Shown: positions 8,586 to 17,348, numbered from the stretch's first letter. The stretch: 58,358 nt of DNA from a bacterium (GCA_021845685.1 JAJZVN010000011.1:1-58358); one strand, 5' to 3'. Numbers and translations are program-made. Notes: generated by a model from the letters alone, not told the origin.

Positions 8586-9881
8586 ATGAAAATTCTTGTT
8601 ATAGGTTCAGGCGGCAGAGAACATGCAATAATCTATTCTATATTGAGATCGAGAAAAAATGTTGATTTGTACTGTGCGCCGGGTAACGGGGGCATATCCG
8701 ATAATGCTAAAATAGTAAATATTAAATATGATGATATTGACGGATTGCTTAATTTTGCTTTATCAGAAAAAATAGATTTAACAGTTGTCGGACCTGAAAT
8801 ACCCCTTTCGCTTGGGATAGCCGATAAATTTTTATATAACGGACTAAAAGTATTCGGTCCGGGTCAAAAGGCCGCGCTTCTTGAATCTTCCAAACAATTC
8901 ACAAAAGAATTTCTAAAAAGAAATAATATAAAAACAGCAGATTATCAATCTTTTACTGATTTTAAAACCGCATACGCATATATTCAAAACAGGTCTCATC
9001 CTGTTGTTATTAAGGCAAGCGGTCTTGCCGCCGGAAAAGGTGTATTTATACCTCAAAGTATTATTGAATCGGAAAATTATCTTGATTTGATTTTTAATAA
9101 AAAAATATTTGGAAAAAGCGGAGAAACAGTAGTTATAGAAGATTATTTAGAAGGTTTTGAATTATCTTATATGATTGCGGCAGACGGCAAAACTTATAAA
9201 CCTTTAGCGACAAGTATGGATTATAAAAAAGCTTATGACGGAGACAAAGGGGAAAATACCGGAGGAATGGGCTCTATTTCTCCGCATCCTTATTTATCTG
9301 CAGCTTTAGAAGAAAAGATAAAAAAAAATATTATTGAACCGGTTCTGCTTTCCTTAAAAAATGAAGGAATTGTTTATAAAGGAATACTGTATGCAGGTTT
9401 AATGATTAAAGACGATGATATTTATGTTTTAGAATTTAATGTAAGATTCGGAGACCCTGAAACGCAATCTATTTTAATAAGATTAAAATCCGATATTGTC
9501 GGTTTATTTGAATCCTGCATAGACGGAACTTTAAATGATTATAATCTTGAATTTGATAATAATCAGGCGGTTTGTTTAGTTTTATCTTCAGCAGGTTACC
9601 CAGGGAAATACGAAACAGGTTTTGAAATATCGTTTGGAGAATATGAAAAATATTTTAATTATAGCGGCAATAATGATATTTACATATTTCATGCGGGAAC
9701 TAAAAAAATAGGCAACAAATATTTTACCGACGGCGGAAGAGTTTTAAATATCTGTTCCAAGAATAAAGATTTAAAAACTGCCTTAGATGATATTTATAAT
9801 GCGGCAGATGCTATTCAATTTAAAAATAAATATTATAGGCACGATATAGGCAATTTAGGTATAAGTATTATAAAAAATTAA
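8586..9881 (+). CDS. purD: Phosphoribosylamine-glycine ligase (GAR synthetase)
   Basis: Second step of purine synthesis: ATP-dependent joining of glycine to phosphoribosylamine. The 431-residue protein starts with the family hallmark MKILVIGSGGREHAI, then VVGPEIPLSLGIAD, an ATP-grasp domain with VIKASGLAAGKGVFIP (~146), EGFELSYMIAADG, the YDGDKGENTGGMGSISP loop (~217) and EFNVRFGDPETQ with the metal-binding Glu/Asn. The C-terminal domain includes VLSSAGYPG and the GGRVLNIC strand. Length is normal and no large insertion is seen. The start at ATG 8586 has no Shine-Dalgarno. It follows purH after a 222-nt gap that holds a repeat relic. Confidence 0.97.
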   Translation: MKILVIGSGGREHAIIYSILRSRKNVDLYCAPGNGGISDNAKIVNIKYDDIDGLLNFALSEKIDLTVVGPEIPLSLGIADKFLYNGLKVFGPGQKAALLESSKQFTKEFLKRNNIKTADYQSFTDFKTAYAYIQNRSHPVVIKASGLAAGKGVFIPQSIIESENYLDLIFNKKIFGKSGETVVIEDYLEGFELSYMIAADGKTYKPLATSMDYKKAYDGDKGENTGGMGSISPHPYLSAALEEKIKKNIIEPVLLSLKNEGIVYKGILYAGLMIKDDDIYVLEFNVRFGDPETQSILIRLKSDIVGLFESCIDGTLNDYNLEFDNNQAVCLVLSSAGYPGKYETGFEISFGEYEKYFNYSGNNDIYIFHAGTKKIGNKYFTDGGRVLNICSKNKDLKTALDDIYNAADAIQFKNKYYRHDIGNLGISIIKN

Positions 9882-9899
9882 ATTAATTATTATTATAAT

Positions 9900-10086
9900 T
9901 TACCTAACTTTTCTATGAATTTTATACATTACATTATAACTATGCGATATTATTATGTTACTTATTTTATAAAATAGATAAATATAGTGTATATTGATAT
10001 ACACTATAAATAAAGATAATATATAAAAATATTTAATAAAAATAGAAAGTTCAAATGTCCTGCATAAAAAATAAGGAAAAGTTAAT
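9900..10086. mobile_element. MITE-like element with TTACCTAACTTTTC end (decayed copy)
   Basis: This copy begins TTACCTAACTTTTCTATGAA and shares most of its interior with the element at 12565-12772, including AACTATGCGATATTATTATG and AAGTTCAAATGTCCTGCATA. Its right end has decayed: GGAAAAGTTAATAAT instead of GGAAAAGTTAGGTAA. It lies between purD and purE and encodes nothing. Confidence 0.8.
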
Positions 10087-10233
10087 AATTTAAGAGACAT
10101 CTGACAGTTCAAGAATCTTTTTAAAAATAAATATTATAAAAATTAAATTAATATCATTAACTAATTAAGGAGGCGCCTAACAAGCTTGGGATTTTTTATA
10201 GATTTTCATAAGCATAAGTTGGCGGTAAATTTT

Positions 10234-10731
10234 ATGGATAATAATAATAAAGTATTAATTGTTGTAGGTTCGCAAAATGATTTACCCATAATGGAAGGCG
10301 CGGCCGAAATTTTAAAAAAATTTGAAATCGGCTATGAAATTCATGTTTCTTCGGCTCATAGAAGCATAAAAAGAACTGTGGCTATTTTTGATGGAGCAAA
10401 AGATAAAGGATTTAAAATTATAATAGCTGCCGCAGGTATGAGTGCCCATTTGCCCGGAGTGGCGGCGGCATGTACTATTTTGCCGGTAATAGGTGTTCCT
10501 ATTGATTCTTCATCAATGCATGGATTAGACAGTTTGCTTTCTATCGTTCAAATGCCCGGCGGAATTCCGGTTGCAACGACTGCTATCGGCAAAAGCGGCG
10601 CAGTAAATGCTGCTTTGCTTGCAGTATCTATTTTATCATTAGATAGCGATGAACTTTCGGGAAAATTAAAAAATTACAGAAAAGAGCTTGAAGATAAAGT
10701 AATCGCGGCAGACAATAATATAAAAATATAA
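10234..10731 (+). CDS. purE: N5-carboxyaminoimidazole ribonucleotide mutase
   Basis: Moves the carboxyl group from N5-CAIR to C4 in purine synthesis. The class I PurE signatures are present: VVGSQNDLPIMEGAA (substrate phosphate loop), VSSAHRSIKRT with the catalytic His, AAAGMSAHLPGVAAACT, LPVIGVPI, and QMPGGIPVATTAIG. From ATG 10234 the protein is 165 residues, the usual PurE length. A TTG at 10186 in the same frame would add 16 residues and lies 12 nt after a strong AAGGAGG (10167-10173). That leaves an alternative start open, but the family-conserved N-terminus favours 10234. It belongs to the purH-purD-purE run; purK is not in the window. Confidence 0.93.
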   Translation: MDNNNKVLIVVGSQNDLPIMEGAAEILKKFEIGYEIHVSSAHRSIKRTVAIFDGAKDKGFKIIIAAAGMSAHLPGVAAACTILPVIGVPIDSSSMHGLDSLLSIVQMPGGIPVATTAIGKSGAVNAALLAVSILSLDSDELSGKLKNYRKELEDKVIAADNNIKI

Positions 10732-10775
10732 AAGAATTAATAAATAATAAATTATTATAAAATAATAATACTAAT

Positions 10776-11438
10776 GTGAAAATTTATAACTTTAATAATA
10801 TAACTAAAGATGATTATGAGGCGATTAAAAAGCATCTGGACTCCTCTAATCTTATAATTTATCCGACAGAGACTTCTTATGCTGTAGGAGCTAACGCATT
10901 AGATAATGAAGCTGTAAAAAAAATATTTTTATTAAAACAAAGAGATAATCTAAAACCATTACCTATTGTTGTTAAAAATCCTGCTATGCTTCTAAATATG
11001 ACATACATAAAAAAAGGCGAAGAAGATTTAATTTCTATATTTTGGCCAGGACCGCTAACGATATTATTTGAAGCGCGGGCAGATAAAAAATATGAATTTG
11101 CATCAAATTCTAAATATATAGGAGCGAGAGTATCTTCTCATATATTTATTGAGGAATTATTTCAAGAAATAGATTATCCTATTATCTCTACAAGCGCAAA
11201 TATATCTTCGCAAGAAAGTCTTATTCAAATTAATGAAAATGAGCTGGAGCATATTTTTGCCGATTACAAAGATAAAGACAGTATAATTGTAATTGACGAC
11301 GGAAAACTAAGCGGCGGATGTTCTACTATTGTTCAAATAGACAGCAATAATGGAAAAATAAATATCGCAAGAGAAGGAAATAATAATATTAAAGAAAGAT
11401 TATTTTGTTATATTAAAAATATTAACAATAATAAATAA
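10776..11438 (+). CDS. tsaC: Threonylcarbamoyl-AMP synthase (Sua5/YrdC/YwlC family)
   Basis: Makes threonylcarbamoyl-AMP from threonine, bicarbonate and ATP for the t6A37 modification of ANN-decoding tRNAs. The 220-residue YrdC-type domain shows LIIYPTETSYAVGANA (~29), KQRDNLKPLPI (nucleotide/phosphate binding), FWPGPLTILF, GARVSSHIF and the ISTSANIS motif (~147). It has no C-terminal Sua5 domain, so it is the short TsaC form. The start is GTG 10776; the overlapping ATG at 10774 is followed at once by TGA and cannot be used. The stop codon falls inside a heptanucleotide repeat that fills the gap to mtnP. Confidence 0.92.
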   Translation: MKIYNFNNITKDDYEAIKKHLDSSNLIIYPTETSYAVGANALDNEAVKKIFLLKQRDNLKPLPIVVKNPAMLLNMTYIKKGEEDLISIFWPGPLTILFEARADKKYEFASNSKYIGARVSSHIFIEELFQEIDYPIISTSANISSQESLIQINENELEHIFADYKDKDSIIVIDDGKLSGGCSTIVQIDSNNGKINIAREGNNNIKERLFCYIKNINNNK

Positions 11439-11504
11439 TAAATAATAAATAATAAATAATAAATAATAAATAATAAATAATAAATAATAAATAATAAATA
11501 ATAA
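11427..11504. repeat. Heptanucleotide tandem repeat (TAATAAA)n, ~11 copies
   Basis: Near-perfect units of 7 bp run from the last codons of tsaC through the whole gap to the start of mtnP, ending just before its ribosome-binding GGAG. Seven is not a multiple of three, but the repeat lies outside the reading frames apart from the tsaC stop. Confidence 0.95.
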
Positions 11505-11520
11505 TTTGGAGAATAATAAA

Positions 11521-12435
11521 TTGAAAGATTCAAAAAATATTCTTGGTATTATAGGGGGAAGCGGATTATACAATATCGACGGACTAAAGAATATTAAGGA
11601 GGTTTCCGCAGATACTCCGTTCGGAAAACCTTCGGATAATCTGATTTTTGGAGAAATAGACGGAAAACAATTGGTGTTTATACCTAGACACGGAAGGGGA
11701 CATAGAATTTTACCTTCGGAAATTAATTATGCCGCAAATATTTACGCTTTGAAAGCAGCAGGTGTTTCAAAGGTTATTTCCGTTAGCGCTGTGGGAAGTC
11801 TGAAAAAAGAAATAATACCCGGCGATATGGTAATTGTAGACCAGTTTTTTGATTTTACAAAAAATAGAAAAAACACTTTTTTCGGAGACGGTATTGTAGC
11901 TCACGTATCAATGGCTGAACCTGTTTGTTCTTGTTTGAGAAATATCGTCATTAATTCATGTAAATCTTTAGGAATTAAATACCATTCTAAAGGAACATAT
12001 ATTTGTATAGAAGGACCGCAATTTTCATCAAAAGCAGAATCTTTGTTTTTTAAAAACAGCGGTTTTGATGTTATCGGAATGACAAATGCAACGGAAGCAA
12101 AGTTTGCCCGCGAAGCAAGTCTTTGCTATACTACAATTGCTATGGCAACAGATTATGACTGCTGGCATGAAGAGGAAGAAAATGTTACCGCCGATATTAT
12201 TATAAAGATTCTAAATGAAAATGCCGAAAAAGCAAAAAGTATTATCAAAGAAGCAATTAAATATATAGATGATATAAATATAAATATAGATAATTCAAAT
12301 AATATAAATAACGGAAAAAATTTGTTGAATATTTGCGCATGCGCTTCGTCATTAGAACATGCCGTTGTAACTGCCAAAAAAGACGTACCTGAAAATATTT
12401 TAAATAAACTTGCTATTTTTGAAATATATAAATAA
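11521..12435 (+). CDS. mtnP: S-methyl-5'-thioadenosine phosphorylase (MTAP/MtnP)
   Basis: Phosphorolysis of 5'-methylthioadenosine to adenine and methylthioribose-1-phosphate (methionine/purine salvage). Family features: GIIGGSGLYNI phosphate site, VFIPRHGRGHRILPSEINYAANI, VSAVGSLKKEI, TYICIEGPQFSSKAES, and GMTNATEAKFAREASLCY followed by ATDYDCW, the Asp-Tyr-Asp that favours 6-aminopurines. A short Asn-rich insertion (IDNSNNINNG) lies near the C-terminus. I chose the TTG at 11521 because GGAG (11508-11511) is 9 nt upstream; a TTG at 11506 in the same frame overlaps that site. It follows tsaC and precedes a PfkB kinase. Confidence 0.93.
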   Translation: MKDSKNILGIIGGSGLYNIDGLKNIKEVSADTPFGKPSDNLIFGEIDGKQLVFIPRHGRGHRILPSEINYAANIYALKAAGVSKVISVSAVGSLKKEIIPGDMVIVDQFFDFTKNRKNTFFGDGIVAHVSMAEPVCSCLRNIVINSCKSLGIKYHSKGTYICIEGPQFSSKAESLFFKNSGFDVIGMTNATEAKFAREASLCYTTIAMATDYDCWHEEEENVTADIIIKILNENAEKAKSIIKEAIKYIDDININIDNSNNINNGKNLLNICACASSLEHAVVTAKKDVPENILNKLAIFEIYK

Positions 12436-12503
12436 TATATAAATAATATATAAATAATATATAAATAATATATAAATAATATATAAATAATATATAAATA
12501 ATA
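12424..12503. repeat. 11-bp tandem repeat (AAATAATATAT)n, ~7 copies
   Basis: Regular 11-bp units begin within the last codons of mtnP and run about 70 bp into the gap. With the MITE that follows, this fills most of the 394-bp space before the PfkB gene. Confidence 0.93.
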
Positions 12504-12564
12504 AATTATAATATATAATCAATATATTAAACAATAAATCATAATATATAAATAATATATTAAA

Positions 12565-12772
12565 TTACCTAACTTTTCTATGAATTTTATACAGAACATT
12601 ATAATTATGCGATATTATTATGTTACTTATTTTATAAAATAGATAATGTACTGTATTTTAATATATACTACAAATAAAAATAATATAAAAATATTTAATA
12701 AAAATAGGAAGTTCAAATGTCCTGCATAAAAAATAAGGAGTAGTGCATAAAAAATAAGGAAAAGTTAGGTAA
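12565..12772. mobile_element. MITE-like element with 14-bp perfect terminal inverted repeats
   Basis: The ends TTACCTAACTTTTC (12565-12578) and GAAAAGTTAGGTAA (12759-12772) are perfect inverted repeats enclosing 208 bp of non-coding DNA. The right part contains an internal duplication of GCATAAAAAATAAGGA. A decayed copy lies at 9900-10086. No transposase with these ends is in the window. Confidence 0.88.
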
Positions 12773-12829
12773 ATTAACTTATTTTTTTTATTAAATTTAT
12801 TTAATTTAATATAGAGGAATGTAAAAAAT

Positions 12830-13735
12830 ATGGCTATAACCGTTGTAGGTTCGATTGCTCTTGATAGCATAGAAACACCTTTTGAAAAAAAGCAAAAAAT
12901 ATTAGGGGGTTCAGCATCTTTTTTTTCTGTTGCATCTTCATATCTTACGGATGTTAATGTTATTGCTGTTGTAGGAAATGATTTTGACGATAAATACATT
13001 AACCTCTTAAAAAGCCGAAACATAAATGTTGACAATATAATTAAAAAGCATGGCAAAACATTTCACTGGGAAGGAAAATATGATTACGATATGTCCGACC
13101 CTCAAACACTCAATACTGAACTTGGCGTATTTTTGGATTTTAAGCCTTCCGTTCCGCATATCTTTAAAAACGATACACTTTTTTTAGCCAACATTGATCC
13201 TGATATACAGCTTGAAGTTTTAGAACAAATGCTGTCTCCTAAATTAATTGCTTTAGATACTATGAATTTCTGGATTGAAAAAAGGAAAAATAAATTGTTG
13301 GAAGTTATAAAAAAATCCGATATATTTATTATAAATGAATCTGAAGCAAGACTTTTAACTGAAGAGGCTTCTATATTTTCGGCAGCCAAAAAAATATTTA
13401 CATACGGCGCTAAAATAATAGTGCTTAAAAGAGGTTCTTACGGGGCTACGCTATTTACCGATAAAATGTTTTTTATGGTTCCCGCATATCCTTTGGAAAA
13501 TATCATAGATCCGACTGGAGCAGGGGATTCATTTGCAGGCGGTTTTTTAGGGTATATTGATAATACGGGTGATTTAAGCGATGAAAATTTAAAAAAGGCT
13601 CTTGTCTTCGGAAATATAATGGCATCGTTTGCCGTTGAATCGTTTAGTATTGACAAGCTTATTTCAATAGACGGCGATAAAATAAAGGACAGATTTACAA
13701 AATTTAGAAATATGACATATTTTGAAACTATTTAA
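12830..13735 (+). CDS. PfkB-family sugar/nucleoside kinase
   Basis: A 301-residue ribokinase-fold kinase. It shows the N-terminal VVGSIALDSIETPF, the GGSASFFSVASSYL substrate lid (~27), VVGNDFDDKYI, IINESEARLLT, and the C-terminal PfkB signature DPTGAGDSFAGGFLGYI (~227) with the catalytic Asp and anion hole. The start at ATG 12830 has GAGGA about 9 nt upstream. The exact substrate (ribose, adenosine, fructose-type sugar) cannot be told. Following mtnP directly suggests purine/ribose salvage, for example of the methylthioadenosine products, but this is inference from position only. Confidence 0.85.
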   Translation: MAITVVGSIALDSIETPFEKKQKILGGSASFFSVASSYLTDVNVIAVVGNDFDDKYINLLKSRNINVDNIIKKHGKTFHWEGKYDYDMSDPQTLNTELGVFLDFKPSVPHIFKNDTLFLANIDPDIQLEVLEQMLSPKLIALDTMNFWIEKRKNKLLEVIKKSDIFIINESEARLLTEEASIFSAAKKIFTYGAKIIVLKRGSYGATLFTDKMFFMVPAYPLENIIDPTGAGDSFAGGFLGYIDNTGDLSDENLKKALVFGNIMASFAVESFSIDKLISIDGDKIKDRFTKFRNMTYFETI

Positions 13736-13838
13736 TTAATTTATTTAATTAAATTAAATAGTTAAATTAAATAGTTAAATATATAGCCAAATATAAAAAT
13801 ATAAATCAATTTAAAACATAACTAAAACATAACTGAAT

Positions 13839-14648
13839 ATGGCTATTAGACTTTTTAACTCAGGAAAAAAATCAGTTGTTAAAATAAGCTTCATTATTAT
13901 ATTGAGCTTATCTTTTTCTCTCATGCTGTATGGATGCGGACTTTCTCAAGTCGGCAGGACGGACAAGCTTAAATCTAATCTTTATTACAGGATTGGCTCG
14001 GGATATTTCAATAGCGGCAATTATGTTAAGGCGTTACAAGAATTTATAAGAGCCGAGACTGTTAATCCTTATTCGGCTAAAAACTATAACGCAATAGGTA
14101 CTGTTTATATGATGACCCACAGGCAAAATAAAGCTATCAAGTATTTTAATAAGGCTGTTTTAATCAATAAAAAATTTTCTTATGCATATTATAATCTTGC
14201 AATGATTTATATAAAAAAAAAGAATTATAGTCTTGCAGTCGCAAATTTGAAATCGGCTCTCGCAAATCCTTTTTATAATGAGCCGTATCAAGCATATACT
14301 CTTCTCGGCAAGATATATATAATTCAAAACAAATTTAAAAAAGCCAAAAGATACCTCTTAATTTCTCAAGCGTTGAATAAAAAATATTTTTTGACTTACT
14401 ATTATTTGGGAAATTATTATTCAAAAAAAGGAGATTTTGCAGAGGCTATAATCAATTATAGGAAAGTATTGAAAATAGATGCTTATTTTGTACCTGCGCA
14501 GTTTAAAGAAGCGGAAAGTTATTTTAAATTAAAAAAGTATAAAAAGTCTTATGCCTTATTTACGAAAATTTATAGCCAAAATAAGCTTAATATATTTGGA
14601 ATTAAAGCTTCAGGTTATCTTAATAAAATAAAAAAAATACTTTATTAA
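13839..14648 (+). CDS. TPR lipoprotein, PilF/PilW-like
   Basis: A 269-residue protein with an N-terminal hydrophobic segment ending in LMLYGCG, a probable lipobox (Cys ~32), followed by about six tetratricopeptide repeats (for example YYRIGSGYFNSGNYVKALQEF, then YNAIGTVYMMTHRQNKAIKYF and YYYLGNYYSKKGDFAEAIINY). It is probably anchored in the outer membrane facing the periplasm. Proteins of this layout next to a RodZ-like gene are commonly PilF/PilW, which help PilQ assembly; pilQ is present at 17.3 kb. No ribosome-binding site is obvious. PilF function is inferred from architecture and neighbour only. Confidence 0.8.
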   Translation: MAIRLFNSGKKSVVKISFIIILSLSFSLMLYGCGLSQVGRTDKLKSNLYYRIGSGYFNSGNYVKALQEFIRAETVNPYSAKNYNAIGTVYMMTHRQNKAIKYFNKAVLINKKFSYAYYNLAMIYIKKKNYSLAVANLKSALANPFYNEPYQAYTLLGKIYIIQNKFKKAKRYLLISQALNKKYFLTYYYLGNYYSKKGDFAEAIINYRKVLKIDAYFVPAQFKEAESYFKLKKYKKSYALFTKIYSQNKLNIFGIKASGYLNKIKKILY

Positions 14649-14715
14649 ATTAATCTAAATCATTAATCTAAATCATAAATCTAATCATTAATATAATATT
14701 AGTATTTATTAAATT

Positions 14716-15447
14716 ATGAAAGATGAAGATATAGAAACCGTCGGCAAATATTTAAGATCCGAAAGAGAAAAGCATAATTTAACACAGGAAGATGTTGCAG
14801 TTATTACAAAAATAAGACATCAGTATATTGATGCAATAGAATTGGATAATTTTTCATCTTTTCCTTCCTCTTATACCATTAAAGGCTATATTAAAGCTAT
14901 TGCAGAAGCAATTAGAGCAGATGAACTTTATGCTATAGAATTATACGAATCGGCTAATAAAAATATTTCGGAGATTAAACACGAAGACATTGTTAAACAA
15001 AAGTTCATAGAAGAGCATCAAAAATTAGAAAAAATAAAAAAAAGAGTTTTTATATCGGTAATAATTATTATTGTTATTGTATTGATTGTTATTGGATTAA
15101 TCAATATTAAAAAAGCAGTTACGCCAAAAATTTTTTCTTCTAAATTATTAGCTAAAAAAAACTTATTAAAAAGCAAATACAATAAAAATAAACCTGATAA
15201 TTATTATGATGTAGTACTTAAAGGCAAAGTCATACATAAAACTTGGGTAGATGTTTCCATTGATAACTCGCGCCAAAAACAAAGTATGTTATATGACGGT
15301 GCTGTTAAAACATGGAAAGCAAAAAAAACATTATGGATTAAAATTGGAAATGCTGGAGGAATATTACTGACTTACAATGGAAAATACCTTGGAAAATTAG
15401 GCGAAAATAAAGAGGTAATAACTTTAAAATTTCCAAAACAAAAATAG
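14716..15447 (+). CDS. rodZ: RodZ-like helix-turn-helix membrane protein
   Basis: A 243-residue protein. An N-terminal Xre-type HTH (GKYLRSEREKHNLTQEDVAV... about residues 10-75) is followed by a charged linker, a single transmembrane helix (VFISVIIIIVIVLIVIGLI, ~110-129) and a C-terminal periplasmic beta-rich domain (WVDVSIDNSRQKQ... GAVKTWKAKKTLWIKIGNAGG) as in RodZ (DUF4115). RodZ links MreB to the membrane in cell-shape control. Length is shorter than E. coli RodZ (337) but usual for this group. It lies 67 nt after the TPR lipoprotein gene. Confidence 0.85.
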   Translation: MKDEDIETVGKYLRSEREKHNLTQEDVAVITKIRHQYIDAIELDNFSSFPSSYTIKGYIKAIAEAIRADELYAIELYESANKNISEIKHEDIVKQKFIEEHQKLEKIKKRVFISVIIIIVIVLIVIGLINIKKAVTPKIFSSKLLAKKNLLKSKYNKNKPDNYYDVVLKGKVIHKTWVDVSIDNSRQKQSMLYDGAVKTWKAKKTLWIKIGNAGGILLTYNGKYLGKLGENKEVITLKFPKQK

Positions 15448-15456
15448 ACCGTATTT

Positions 15457-15621
15457 CCCAAAATTGCCGATAGAAATTATTGGGAATACCGCAATATTTC
15501 AACAATAATGGATACCTGCCTTCGCAGGAATGACACCCGACAGGTGAATTTTTAAAATCCATCAAAATAATTTCCGCGTGGGCGGAAATCCAGTCTATAA
15601 ATTTCTATCGGCAATTTTGGG
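15457..15621. mobile_element. MITE-like element, family 2, with 6-bp target duplication
   Basis: The ends are perfect 21-bp inverted repeats: CCCAAAATTGCCGATAGAAA(T) at 15457 and the complement ending CGGCAATTTTGGG at 15621. The element is directly flanked by GTATTT on both sides (15451-15456 and 15622-15627), which looks like a target-site duplication. The 165-bp interior carries ATGGATACCTGCCTTCGCAG-type palindromic cores and no gene. It sits immediately upstream of the tusA promoter. Confidence 0.9.
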
Positions 15622-15635
15622 GTATTTTGTATTTA

Positions 15636-15664
15636 TTGACAATTTTATAATTTATTAATATAAT
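15636..15664 (+). promoter_or_regulatory. Consensus sigma-70 promoter of tusA
   Basis: TTGACA at 15636-15641 and TATAAT at 15659-15664 are separated by exactly 17 bp, a perfect match to the housekeeping consensus. The start of transcription would fall near 15671, giving a leader of about 50 nt before the tusA ATG. Confidence 0.88.
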
Positions 15665-15721
15665 GTAAAAATATATTTTAATTTAAGAAAACAAATAAAA
15701 TTAAATGGAGGGTATTTTATT

Positions 15722-15955
15722 ATGGCAGTAGCTGCAAGCAAAACTCTAGACGCAAGCGGGTTATCATGTCCGCTGCCAATAGTTAAAACAAAAAAAGAAA
15801 TTGATTCAATGACATCAGGTCAAGTGCTTGAAATTATTTCTACCGATCCGGGTTCTAAAAACGATATGACGGCATGGTGTAAAAGAACAGGCAATGAACT
15901 CTTAGAATCTACAGAAGAAGGCGGAAAATTTAAATTTTTTGTAAAAAAAGCATAA
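15722..15955 (+). CDS. tusA: TusA/SirA-family sulfur carrier protein
   Basis: A 77-residue sulfur-relay protein. The N-terminal motif LDASGLSCPLPIVKTKKEI carries the catalytic Cys in CPxP that forms a persulfide, followed by the typical VLEIISTDPGSKNDMTAWCKRTGNELL. In the cell it hands sulfur to tRNA thiolation, molybdenum cofactor or, in sulfur oxidisers and reducers, to energy metabolism. Here nothing around it indicates which. Strong GGAGGG Shine-Dalgarno and a perfect sigma-70 promoter suggest high constitutive expression as a single gene. Confidence 0.95.
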   Translation: MAVAASKTLDASGLSCPLPIVKTKKEIDSMTSGQVLEIISTDPGSKNDMTAWCKRTGNELLESTEEGGKFKFFVKKA

Positions 15956-15994
15956 ATTTCAACTATATTTTTATAATTTAATAATTTAACTAAC

Positions 15995-16038
15995 ATTGCC
16001 TATCATCCCCTCCCTTACGGAAGGGGATGATAGGCAAT
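15995..16038. repeat. Strong hairpin downstream of tusA
   Basis: Perfect 16-bp arms ATTGCCTATCATCCCC (15995-16010) and GGGGATGATAGGCAAT (16023-16038) are separated by 12 nt. There is no T-run after it, so it is not a classical terminator, though it may end or protect the tusA message. Confidence 0.75.
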
Positions 16039-16468
16039 CAACGGTTTTCAAACATCGCCCGTAAGGCGATACTACCGCAGGAACTGCGGGAAGGGTTATC
16101 CACTCAAAAAACCCATAGCGTCGAAAACTGAGGTTGCATAAAACGAAATGTTCCCCCTCTTTAAGAGAGGTTGCAACGGACTAAACGAAGCCCCTTCCGT
16201 AAGGTAGGATGTAGTTCACAGTCCTCTTCCTGTAAAGTAAGACTCTTTAAATTGCCCTTTATATTTGACCCTAAAAGTATCTTGTTGTTGAATCAAGCAG
16301 CCTCGTTGAATTATCTTATCTCAACTTCATCGTTTTTATTATTATAAAATTATAAATTATTGATATTGTTGCATTTTATTTTTTATTTTGTAGTCCACAT
16401 AGACATTTTTATTGCCCCCATAAATATAGTAATATCAATATGCTGGTGGTAATTATGGTGAAGTTGGG
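16039..16468. other. Gene-free stretch with an IS200/IS605 right-end-like relic
   Basis: This segment is less AT-rich than its surroundings and has no convincing gene. It contains several small hairpins (for example CGCCCGTAAGGCG near 16065) and, at about 16186-16218, GAAGCCCCTTCCGTAAGG followed by TAGGATGTAGTTCAC. That is the shape (hairpin then GTAGTTCAC) of the right end of the IS element at 30.8 kb. It separates the convergent tusA and tatC. Confidence 0.45.
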
Positions 16469-17326
16469 TTAAGTCGCTTTTTGTTGCTTTATTTTTTTAA
16501 ATTTCCAAATAACAGTTGAAATCGCAATGCTTATTTCATACATAGAATATAGCGGTATGGCTATGAAAAACATTGTCACAATATCCGCATGAAATGCCGC
16601 AATAATTAAACTTCCGATTAAAGCATATTTTCTGTTCTTTATTAAAATATCCGGTTTCAGTATTCCTGCCATAGAAAGTAAAGTAGAAATAATAGGCAAT
16701 TCAAATATAACGCCGAATATAATGCTTAATCTTAAAGCAAAATTAACAAAATGGGTCAAGTTTATAAGAGGAGATAAGTTTGGATTTTGATAGCTCAGCG
16801 AAAAGTTTATTACCGCGGGCCATATATAAAATACCATAAAAACCATTCCTGAGATAAAAGAAAGTGTTCCGAAAAATAGAAAAGGCAGCAGGTACATTCT
16901 TTCCTTTTTTAGTAACCCCGGTTTAATAAATTGCCATATTTCAAAAAGTATGAATGGCAAAGCCATCATAAATCCAAGTATAATTGATACTTTTACCTGC
17001 ATAAAAAATGGTTCCAGCGGAGCTGAATAATGCAGTATATGTTTTGTAAACTTTTTGGGAGTTTTATTAAGTCCGAACGAGTAATAAATAAAAGGGAGCT
17101 TTTGCTTGATAATATTTTTTAGTTCTCCCGAAAAGTATGTAATATAAGTCGGTTTTTCTAAAGGCATTTCAATAACATTAACCGCGCTGTAAGATAAATG
17201 CCATGAAAAACCGGTTGCAATTATTATTATTATAAAAATATAAACAATTCGTTTTCTTAATTCTGAAAAGTGTTCAAGGAAAGGCATTCTTGAATCATTT
17301 GACGTATTTTTTTCTTTTTTTTTCAT
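16469..17326 (-). CDS. tatC: Twin-arginine translocase subunit TatC
   Basis: Receptor subunit of the Tat system, which exports folded proteins across the inner membrane. The 285-residue protein has the N-terminal MPFLEHFSELRKRIVY (with the conserved Glu and the ELRKR motif that recognises the RR signal), six hydrophobic helices, QVKVSIILGFMMALPFILFEIWQFIKPGL, FELP in the fourth helix, and HADIVTMFFIAIPLYSMYEISI near the end. Length is slightly over the usual ~250 because of a longer first periplasmic loop (residues ~45-100). It is the last gene of the pilMNOPQ run, 22 nt after pilQ. TatA/B are not in the window. Confidence 0.95.
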   Translation of the reverse strand: MKKKEKNTSNDSRMPFLEHFSELRKRIVYIFIIIIIATGFSWHLSYSAVNVIEMPLEKPTYITYFSGELKNIIKQKLPFIYYSFGLNKTPKKFTKHILHYSAPLEPFFMQVKVSIILGFMMALPFILFEIWQFIKPGLLKKERMYLLPFLFFGTLSFISGMVFMVFYIWPAVINFSLSYQNPNLSPLINLTHFVNFALRLSIIFGVIFELPIISTLLSMAGILKPDILIKNRKYALIGSLIIAAFHADIVTMFFIAIPLYSMYEISIAISTVIWKFKKIKQQKAT

Positions 17327-17348
17327 ATTATAATATAATATATATAGA

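Noticed and set aside
12658-13056. 132-codon minus-strand frame, and the similar 70-codon frame at 9900-10112
   Set aside because: Both arise from the two copies of the TTACCTAACTTTTC element; the first also runs antisense into the PfkB gene. Shared sequence reflects the repeat, not a protein family.
15995-16038. Intrinsic terminator of tusA
   Set aside because: The stem is strong but there is no following T-run; kept only as a hairpin.
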